A stretch of 55,099 bases of DNA from Purshia tridentata (Eukaryota > Streptophyta > Magnoliopsida > Rosales > Rosaceae), in the NCBI GenBank assembly GCA_003254885.1, contig QANT01005475.1, forward strand, positions 1-55,099, given 5' to 3'. The position numbers and the translations under genes were made by a program. This document shows positions 46,547 to 55,099 of this stretch, piece after piece (the first letter of the stretch is position 1; each line of letters opens with the position of its first letter). The notes below the pieces were generated by a model that was given only the letters and a program-made list of their open reading frames with translations, was not told the origin of the DNA and did not search any database.

Positions 46547-49500
46547 TCACTCTACACGTCTGCGTTTCTTCGCTAGATTCTCAAAAACCTGGTGGACGTC
46601 AGCAGTCGTTATTGGCTTTGATGAATCAAATGATTCCTGCAAAATAATTAGCATAAATTTGAGCACAACATTAAATCAATTATTTATAAAAAATCATATT
46701 CTAGACCTGCTTCTTGAATGGTTTTATAAAATAAAAGGTTAAACAAACTGCAAGGAACAAAACGTTCATATTCATCAAGGGCATACCAGGAAAGTACGAA
46801 TCTCATCTTTCATGTCTGCAATTCCATTCAGAACCTCCATTTTCCCTACATGACCAAGTTTATCAAGCATGCTTAACTCAGCCCCTTCCTGTCCCTGCAA
46901 TTTTTCTTCTCTCTTCTGCTTTGCCATTTTCTCATACTCCATAATTGAGTCTTCCGTGTCAAGCAGAAAACTAACATGCTTCTGTTCATAAAATTCACTG
47001 CATTTTTCACACCTGCAGAGTGCATCCCTCCAGTTTTTTGAAAGAAACATTGGCTTACTCTCTAAAACAGGAGCAGCTGCCAGATTAACTCCAAGAACAC
47101 AATAAGCATGCGGATTGGTATCTGTAGTGCATTCATCTCGACTTATATTCTTCCCAGAATTTTCTCCAAGAAGCAAAACCCCCCGACCGGACACAGATTC
47201 AGAATTGGTATTAGAACTATGAGAAATATCATTCTCTAGCTTTCCAGATTCACAAGCTAAAGGCATATCTCTCAAAACTTCTTTATCCTTCCCAGTATTA
47301 ACAAAAGCATCATTTTTGCTCCCTGCTGCCTGAATGATTTGAGTATATAGCCTTAAAAAGGAGCAAATTGCTGAGCATTCCTTGCATATAAAATCCTCAT
47401 ATAGAGGTTCACCCTCCTCATCTCTTGGAATCTGTAGTACAGTAAAGGACAAGTAGAATGTTATCTTTTGGATGTGATCAACACAACTGAGAGAGATGAA
47501 AGATAATCTGATTTTGACAAGTAAAAGTAGACTCTGAACCAATAAAAAGGTAAGATAAGAGTTCATGCTAAATTTTAAATTTGCATAAATGTCTGGAAAT
47601 CCATAGTATAAAAGTGGTAAAGGCTAACTTCAAGACTTAAAGTGGCTAAAGTACTTCAAAGTGAGGACTTGGTGATCTTACCACACAACTATACTATAAT
47701 TATCATTATGTTTATCAACGTCGCCCCAGAGAGATGAGGAGCCAATTATCAACTGATGAGAAACGGTTTAGAGTAAAGCCCCTCAATCGATATCATTGTT
47801 AAAAGACAAACAGAAGCAGTATAGGGTGAGCACCAAAATATTTGATTGGCTGTTACTGATGATTGATTAGAACAAGCAGATGAGAAATTGTAAGACTCAT
47901 CAAATGTTTCAAAATCCAACGATCTCATCAACATGAGTTTAGTTTATGCTACATCTGCATATTAGCCGCTCAAATTGACAGCAAAACTCAGAAAAGCAGT
48001 ACCATTTTACCAATTTCACCACTTGGATAGGAAACATGCTGTGCCTAATAGTAGGTAAATACATGATGCTCAGAGAATGACTACAATATAATACATAGAA
48101 GTGAAAACATGTCAATATTCCTAGCTACTAACCTCATCAGAAGAGTCAAGACCAATATGTTCCTCATGGAACCAGTCCTCACACACACAGCACTGTATCA
48201 TCTCTACTTGTTCTTCAGCATCTGGATCAGGATAGGGGCGGCCACATGTACAATATGAACCTTTGAAATTATGATTGTATGAATTCTCAACATTTTCTAT
48301 ATCTTTATTTGGGAAGATCTTGCAGAAGAATTCTCCAAATTTTGAATTTCCACAATCACACCTAAAATTTCTCTTGGTCCATAGTTCCACAATCTTGTCC
48401 AAGTAACAATAATGACCAATGAACATCATGAGATGGAGGCATACAAAATAAATAAAATAACCCAGTCAAAAAAGATACATGAGACTAATACATCAAGATA
48501 CATAGTAATATTAATCATATAAAAAAAAAAATCATGGTCTTTCAAAGTACATATCACACAATGGTAAGGATATCAAAATACCTCATGGCCATCATGGCAA
48601 GACAAGCTGCAAGCTGTGCAAACTCCAGCATTCCCTTCTGGGGTGCAAGTCAAGCATGAGAAAATTGCTTGCCTCTTCATATAACCACTATTATAGGTAC
48701 ATTCCTTGCCTTCATCACCCCCCAAAACCAAATCAGCTTCCTACAATCAATCAAACACCAAAAAGTAGGAAATAGTAGATAATATTATTAACCTTTTATT
48801 TGAAGCCTGGACTACTCTTTTCAGATTTAAGCCTATGAAGGGAGAACTCATTTTTGTAAAAATGGCTATGAAGGAAGACTGAATAGTCACAGACAATTCT
48901 TGCTCCTTCTGTAAAGATTTGGCTGGGCTTATTGATAAAAATGTACCAAACTAGGCATCGTGTTGAAGCTCCAACGTTAGATGAGCCAAGACTAAATATC
49001 CATTAAATCAATTGACAGTAGAAGCGCTAAGAATGGAGTTCTGAAGAAAACGCTACTGTTTTATGTTTATTTTCTCAATCCATCACTATTTGTTTGAATC
49101 TTTCTTAGTTTTTTTAATTATAATCTAATACATTCCTCATAAAACCAAATATTTAGTCACAATGTCTTCCTCCACTTAAACAATTCATTCCCTCTTTTGA
49201 ATGAGCTGAGCTCAATCTTTTGAATGACCCTACGATGGATTTGTTATTCATTTGAAACATGCTTAGCTACGGATAAATGAGGAGTAATACCATTATACAA
49301 CTCAGTTAAGAATTAAACGGAAAATAAAAAAAGGAATGCCAACCAAATAAAACTACTTTAAACTCCTAATTCAATATCTTCCTTCTACTGGTTATGTTAG
49401 TACCCAAACAGATTATTAATAAGAATAACAGCAGGAGGACTAACAATGCAACATTTTTAACCATTTAATTTCACCGATCTCATGTAAAAGCCAAATAAAC

Positions 49501-49624
49501 TTGAACTAAATAGTAACTAATTATGGGAAAAAAGAGGGCAAACCAGCTCCTGTTCCTCCACATCCTTGAGATACTCCTGGATTGAAACCGTCTGTTCAGC
49601 CTCATCCTCGAACACACCGTCCAT
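46547..49624 (-). CDS. UBR7: UBR7-like protein with UBR-box zinc finger and PHD finger (putative E3 ubiquitin ligase)
   Basis: Five exons in coding order: 49624-49544, 48740-48582, 48393-48133, 47431-46787 and 46636-46547, giving 411 residues, close to human UBR7 (about 425). UBR7 proteins carry an atypical UBR box and a PHD finger and act on chromatin; ligase activity is reported in animals. Residues 1-27 are acidic (FEDEAEQTVSIQEYLKDVEE). The UBR box covers about 40-112 with ordered Cys/His ligands: ECTYNSGYMKRQAIFSCLTC, VCTACSLSCHDGHE and FRCDCGNSKF. The PHD finger covers about 126-196: SYCTCGRPYPDPD, IQCCVCEDWFHEEHIGL and FICKECSAICSF. The C-terminal half has RCEKCSEFYEQKHVSFLLD, a family hallmark, and ends in the basic NLAKKRRRVE, a likely nuclear localisation signal. 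All metal ligands I can place are present. Confidence 0.92.
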
Positions 49625-49963
49625 CTTCACCAAGACAGTAATTAGCTTCGGCGCAAAACCTCTTTACCCAAAAACCGAATTTGGAGAAACAAAAATGTTA
49701 CTCACGGAATTAATCGAAAATCACAATATAAATATATATAAGCGAAGAATACGCCCTTGAACAGAAAACCCTAGATTGCACAAAAACGGGAAAAGCGGTT
49801 TTGGAAAAAGGTACCGATTTTGCCTCCGAGGTGTCTTAGGGCACTCACAGGTCGAAGAGAATGTTGAAGCAGGTGTGAGATTGAAGCGAATGTGAGGGCT
49901 TCGAAGAGAGAAAAAGGGAGATGAGGGTTAGGGGTTTTATATGTGGTAAGGACTATAAGGACA

Positions 49964-49973
49964 TTTTCCCGCC
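49964..49973. promoter_or_regulatory. E2F-like site upstream of the UBR7-like gene
   Basis: TTTTCCCGCC matches the plant E2F consensus (TTTSSCGC) about 340 bp upstream of the ATG at 49624. Telomere-box-like AACCCTA sequences occur nearby (around 49768 and, on the minus strand, near 49925). This combination is often seen in promoters of cell-cycle or growth-linked genes, so S-phase control is possible but only inferred. Confidence 0.4.
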
Positions 49974-52055
49974 AATTGAGCCACTAGAGGAGTAGACGGG
50001 TGTGAGAGTTTCATTGATCAAATGCTTAATCCCGTTCCCTCCAAATGTGTTTTTTTTTTGTGTTTTAAGGGAAAAATTTTGGATTGCCTTGGCTAGTATA
50101 TGCTGTTTATTTTTCTTGCATTTCGTCTTTTTTTTTCTTTTTTTCTTTTTTTCTTTTTTTCATCATCACTAGAGCCATTTGGGAGAAGAGAAAATCAAAC
50201 TTAGATGTAAAATAGGCAATTTCATTATAATCCAACCCATCTTAAACAAATCAGTGATAAAGTGATAACTCAACCAACATTAATAAAAAGATGCATTGCC
50301 AAGGAGCCCGGCACATGCAACGTTTTTTCTTTTCGTGTTTTACAACATAGGGAATTGTTGAACAATGCAAATATAACACTTATAGTATTTTCTTACATAA
50401 ATATGTTAAAAGTTCATAAAGCCAATATAAAATGTTAAAAATCACTCTTATGGAATCACATCAATCATTTTCATATTCGTCATTGCAAAATAAATGTCAA
50501 ACAAAAACTATTGCTACAAAATTATTATATAAAACAATGGCCATCGACATTGTATAGCGCCTCATGTGCACTTAACGCTTTTTTTTATTGGTCAATTTGA
50601 GCGTCTTTTTATTTTATTTTATCAATTTGAACACTTTTTTTATTATTATTAGGTGAACTTTTTTAATATTGGAAAATATTAGGTGGGTTTATTGAATATT
50701 AAAGGGTGTAAAATGCACTTTAAAATTATTAAATCTTTTTTTAATTTTTAACTTGTGATTTTTTATTTCTTCCATAGCTTGTTACCACATAACGCATTTT
50801 TTATTTTAGTTAAGGTGATACTGTTCCATAAACAAGGTAATTAATGAGATCTAACAATATATGAAATATGTGAATGAAATAAATGTAGAGGTTACCAGCT
50901 TAATTTATTGGTATGAGTCTCCCCATTTGATAGAAAAGGTCTTAAGTTCTAGAAGAAGTATCATTGTAACCACAGCTAAATTGTTGGATTAATGATAGAT
51001 AAAGCCAAATTAGAGGGATAATATTGTGCGCTACAATCTAGGTTTTCAAAATATTCAACTTTGTCCATTTTTAAGTGGATTCAAATAAATTTATGTTGAG
51101 CTTTCGAATGATAATTACGATGAGCGTTTTATCATATATAATTGTTTATTAATTATATCAAACAATTAGGTTAAAATAACAGTAATTAATTTGCTACATG
51201 TTAAATTTCCTAACAGACAAATACAAGAGTACGTGTTGGAACACTAAATGACAAGATTAAAAGATGGACCAAATTGATATAAATTTGAATTATGAGTTTT
51301 TTTTATCATGTGTAAAGTCTAGGACGGTGAATTTGTTTAACACTAACTAATTATGAATTATATAGTGTAATTTCAGTTAGATAGTTTTAGGCGTTTGCGA
51401 AAGGTACGTATTAACTTATTGTTAATTTTAGAAACTAAGCATAAAAACAAAGAATTAATTAATATAGACACACTGATCTAAATCTCTCTCACTCATCATA
51501 TCAAATATGGCTATTTTTAAGATTAATGTTACATGGTAAATCACGACCCTGCCTATTAATTACAGAGTGGAGGCGTACTTGGTAAGTTCATGGTTGGTGC
51601 GAGAGCTTTTGGAAGAAATTAATTGGAAATTATAAATGCAATTTCTTTAGCGGTGATACGCAACACGGTTTGAAATTTTATGAATATGCATATATATATA
51701 TAGCATGCTCAAAAACAAACACAAGTAATAAAAAAATAAAAAGAAATATATTATAGATTAAAATTATAGAATCCCCAGAATTAACTAGTCAAATAAATTA
51801 CATTTCTATAATTCATAGTAGATGTGAAATAATTATATATAATTATATGAACTATTTAAGCTTGTATTTTAATCAAAGTTGGTGACCAGACCACACTAAA
51901 CAATAGTAAAACACATCGGAGCTGATATTTATAGAAAAAAAAGTGAGGCGAAGACTGATGCATGCAAAGAATAATGCTGGGTTTGGATTTTGGACAGACC
52001 GTCATGGGCTTGACTCTAAAATCTTATCCAACAAATATTAACAAAATAAATTGTG
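49974..52055. other. AT-rich intergenic region
   Basis: It holds the upstream part of the UBR7 promoter and about 2 kb of AT-rich DNA with T-runs (for example 50128-50160). I see no gene, RNA or clear repeat boundary. Confidence 0.4.
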
Positions 52056-54094
52056 GGTTATTTACACTTACCCCTGAGGTTTATCATCTTTTCACATACA
52101 CCCCTGGGATCTCAAAAATTATACATAACCTAGCTACTTGAGGTTTCAGAATTGTTACACATAACCCCCTACAAGACAAAACCCCACTAACAGACGTGAC
52201 TGAACCAACAAATGTACTGAAATACCCTTAGAGCATATACATTGTTGGGCTAAATGCAATACAAAAGGCAAGATTTAGCTTAAAATGTGAGAAAATGTCT
52301 ACATTGCTGGGCCAAATGCAAGGTAATTCTTGCCATAGCAAGATTTTAGGCTAAATTTGGTCCAAAATCTTGCTATTGTCTTTTGCTTTGGTAAGACAAG
52401 TGGAGCACACAAGAGACAAAACCCAATAGCACCACCAATAAATGGGTGCATGACACCTGTTGTTGAAGGCCCATTTCTTGACTGATTTGCATATTTTACT
52501 TTTTTAAAGCACACCAATTAGCCATGAACAGCTGGCCCACCAAGGTCACATTGTGATCGTTGCTAACTTTGTGCGCTGGGCTGCTGCCTCCTTTTTAAAA
52601 AAATGGCTATAGCCAATGGCATGCTGCCATGTGGCTCCAACTGTGTTAAATGAGTGTTAAAATAATAATAATTAAATATATTCAATATTATATTCATATT
52701 AAAAATTTCATTAAAAAAAAATCAATGGTATAATTATTAAACTATATTAATTAATAAATTTTAATTTATAAGAGTATATATCAATACACTTAATAAATTA
52801 AATATGTATGTTTTTACCTTTAGCCTTTAGAAATGTACAAGTTTGTGCATGTGGCCAAAGACAATAGCTAAATCTTGCCTTTAGTCTTTAGCAATGTACA
52901 TGCTCTTACAATATTAAAAGACTGTTTGGCTACTATTCACTTAATGAGAACCGGTGGGCAACCCTAGAACTCTAAAGAAAATCTCCATCTCTTAATCACT
53001 TATTCTCAGAAGAAGAAGAAGCTCTCTCTGTTGCTTTGGAAATTCGAAGAGTATTTTAGGAAATTTGAAGTAAGCATTATACTCCAATCCACGCATTGAC
53101 AAATTGTTATTGATCATGAATAATTTTCTTACACCCAAGTCTTGTATGGTATTTGACAAAAAAGAAGAAGTCTGTGTTTATATGAAATTCTTATATTTTT
53201 AATGAAGCTTTGTCATTTTATGCAGTTTTCTATATTGCTTTTGGGACTTGTATGTCGGGCTCGCTTGACTTTTATGTTTGTTAATTTTATATACTCCATT
53301 TTTGCAAGTTGTCTCAATTGTTAACTTGGACCATTAATTTTTTCCATAATGCGTGTTTCAGATTTTCTTCTGTCTTGGCATATGTTGATTATCTAGGTTA
53401 ATTATTTTCTTTTGTTATAAGAAAATGTGCCTTTTAGCTGACAACATTGTTTTTGTTTTTTTGTTTTTTGTTTTTAATTTTAAGATTGACTTTGGAAGGT
53501 GGGGATGTTTGAAATTGAGGTCCACTTTAGAGGCAAACATGCTGGGAATATTGGTAGTATTGACAAGTAACAAGTATTCCTTATATTACTTGACTTGTAT
53601 GATAATATTTGTTCATTATGATTAATAAAAAGGATAGTTTTGCAATCTATGAAAATTTTGGTTGAGTTTAGGCACCCCAATTAATGGAAAATGTGCAAGA
53701 TTTTAGGAATGCTAATTTTTGTATCTTTTTTCGTATATGCTTATGTTGAGGAAATGCTTTGTTTCTTTCATTTCCTTTATTTTGTTGATGATGGGTGTCT
53801 GCATTTTTCTTTCATGTAGGTTGGCGACAACATAGGTGATTTTGGGTGTTTGGGTTATACTAATCTTATTGAATTTGAATTTGAATTTGGTTGTTTGGGA
53901 TACCTTAATCTTAATTCCGGTTAGTGTAATTTGGTTGTTTTTTTTTTTTTTGTTGATTTTATTGACTGTCACTTAAGGCAAGGAGTTATGTGTAACAATT
54001 TTGGAACCTCAAGTAGGTTATGAGTAATTTTTAAAAATGTAAAAAGTGCAAGTGAAAAGACGATAAACCTCAGGGAGTGTCAGTGTAAATAACC
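52056..54094. mobile_element. About 2-kb element with long terminal inverted repeats
   Basis: The left end GGTTATTTACACTTACCCCT (52056 on) and the right end, read inward from 54094, GGTTATTTACACTGACACTC are inverted repeats. Similarity continues for about 130 bp, including cctgaggtttatc, tcttttcac and gttacacataac. The inner 1.8 kb includes a nested MITE and about 1 kb of unassigned DNA (52910-53960) with a GAAGAAGAAG/CTCTCTCT phrase resembling a 5' UTR. No transposase frame is visible. A target duplication was not resolved. Confidence 0.75.
52228..52908. mobile_element. Nested Tourist/Harbinger-like MITE with TTA target duplication
   Basis: The ends GAGCATATACATTG (52231 on) and, read inward from 52905, GAGCATGTACATTG are inverted repeats flanked by TTA on both sides (52228-52230 and 52906-52908). 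Inside, ggcaagatttagct recurs on both arms. A 3-bp TTA/TAA duplication and GAGCAT-type ends fit PIF/Harbinger non-autonomous elements. It sits inside the larger inverted-repeat element, so it inserted later. Confidence 0.75.
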
Positions 54095-54187
54095 TTATTT
54101 TGTCCAAAACATTTGTGTATGGTGCCTTGTGTTTTGAATATCAACTTGAAGTCTGGGGCACAGAATTTCGGAAAAATATATATGATG

Positions 54188-54390
54188 TTGGTCCTACAAT
54201 ATAATATATGGTAGTTTATATAGTCGTCTGATGACTAGTCGGTTTTGAATAGATTGACTCATTGACATACATATGTAGGGAATTGATGGTTGGTCCTACA
54301 ATATAATATATGGTAGTTTATATAGTCGTTTCATGACTAGTCGGTTTTGAATAGATTGACTCATTGACATACATATGTAGGGGATTGATA
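54188..54390. repeat. 102-bp direct tandem duplication
   Basis: The unit from ttggtcctacaatataatat through tagtcggttttgaatagatt to catatgtagg(g)gattgat occurs twice with a 102-bp period and only two or three differences. It is non-coding and lies just right of the inverted-repeat element. Confidence 0.9.
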
Positions 54391-55099
54391 GGGCCTTTCA
54401 TTCAATTTTTCAAGCCATCCAAATTAAGTAGATTTGATCTTGTCAAAATTGAGGGTTACAGTTGTGACGAGATGATATTAAATGTGAAAGATTCGATTGG
54501 CATGAAAAAAAGGGAGAATATTTTAAGTCGTCAGTGTAATTACTGTGAACTTGTCCAAAACTAAATCAACTTTAGGTCGTCACTCCATGGCATCCATGCA
54601 GTGTTTGAAATATATTCAATGCCTTCATGTACGTCTCAAACGTTGATTCCTTCCATGCCACCCCAATTAATAAACAGTCTAAATCTCATGAATTCTTCAT
54701 ATTCCCATGGTGGTAAGCAAGTCATGAATTCACATGCAATCACAATTTATTTACTAAATCATGTCTACATTGAACGATCGATTTTCTATTTGTTTTTATT
54801 TTATTATTTTAATTAAAGTAGAAAGAAACTAAATAATAAATAAATTTGTATGTGGAGTGATAGAGCTAAGGGTTGGCTAAGCCAACTATATATAGCTATA
54901 GGTAACATTTTCTGATACTAAGAAGAAATTTATGTATTCATTCCAAAATTAGAGGAGTAATTCAAATCCTTATAAACCACTAGCAAGGTCCTCACATTTT
55001 CAATGTGAAATTTGTGTAATATCAAATTAAGATACCAAGTTAAAAAGTAGTATATAGACTATAATTAAGATATATAATTATAATTAATTAATTTTTAAA
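54391..55099. other. Intergenic DNA to the window end
   Basis: AT-rich with no gene that I can support. Short open frames at 54364-54816 have no recognisable similarity. Confidence 0.4.

Noticed and set aside
1..55099. CRISPR array, bacterial operon, tRNA or rRNA genes
   Set aside because: I saw no direct-repeat/spacer structure, no Shine-Dalgarno-led operons and no tRNA cloverleaf or rRNA sequence. The window is plant nuclear DNA.

Overview
This is nuclear DNA from a flowering plant, most probably a woody eudicot. A Rosaceae-like origin is only a guess. The reasons are multi-exon genes with GT-AG introns in an AT-rich background, organelle-targeted plant proteins (chloroplast NDH subunit S, mitochondrial NDPK), plant-specific families and many small transposon remnants. 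All gene models below are hand-spliced from reading frame, splice sites and family knowledge. In each intact multi-exon model the exon phases close exactly.

Layout, left to right: 733-3362 (+) RluA-type RNA pseudouridine synthase; 4148-8368 (-) predicted plastid protein with a zinc-ribbon-like pair of CxxC motifs, a membrane segment and a coiled coil; 9836-11880 (+) DOMON/cytochrome b561 protein; 12903-15891 (-) UIEF-type mRNA export adaptor; 19075-21756 (-) nucleoside diphosphate kinase III; 24548-26384 (-) short PH-domain protein; 28732-31950 (-) broken copy of a HIZ2/ZC3H13-like gene; 32502-33233 (+) NdhS; 33539-35708 (-) 77-residue KGD4/MRPS36-like protein; 41200-41631 (+) and 43017-43331 (-) two small uncharacterised plant proteins; 46547-49624 (-) UBR7-like UBR-box/PHD protein. 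Between the genes are a 1.2-kb foldback element with a perfect 9-bp target duplication (36172-37391), a foldback MITE (17546-17926), a roughly 2-kb inverted-repeat element with a nested TTA-flanked MITE (52056-54094), a degenerate LTR fragment and several tandem duplications.

The genes do not form a pathway. Several (UIEF, NDPK, PH protein, NdhS, the KGD4-like protein, UBR7) recall, from memory, a run of neighbours on Arabidopsis chromosome 4 around At4g23860-At4g23910. The block therefore looks like conserved microsynteny into which the broken HIZ2-like copy and transposons were inserted.

I found no clearly undescribed biological system. The points most worth a second look are: a near-perfect 118-nt intronic hairpin in the UIEF gene; the triply disrupted HIZ2-like gene sharing a short divergent promoter region with NdhS; the long-arm MULE-like foldback; a conserved-looking GC-AG intron in the pseudouridine synthase; and duplication of the end of the PH-protein coding sequence into its own 3' UTR.
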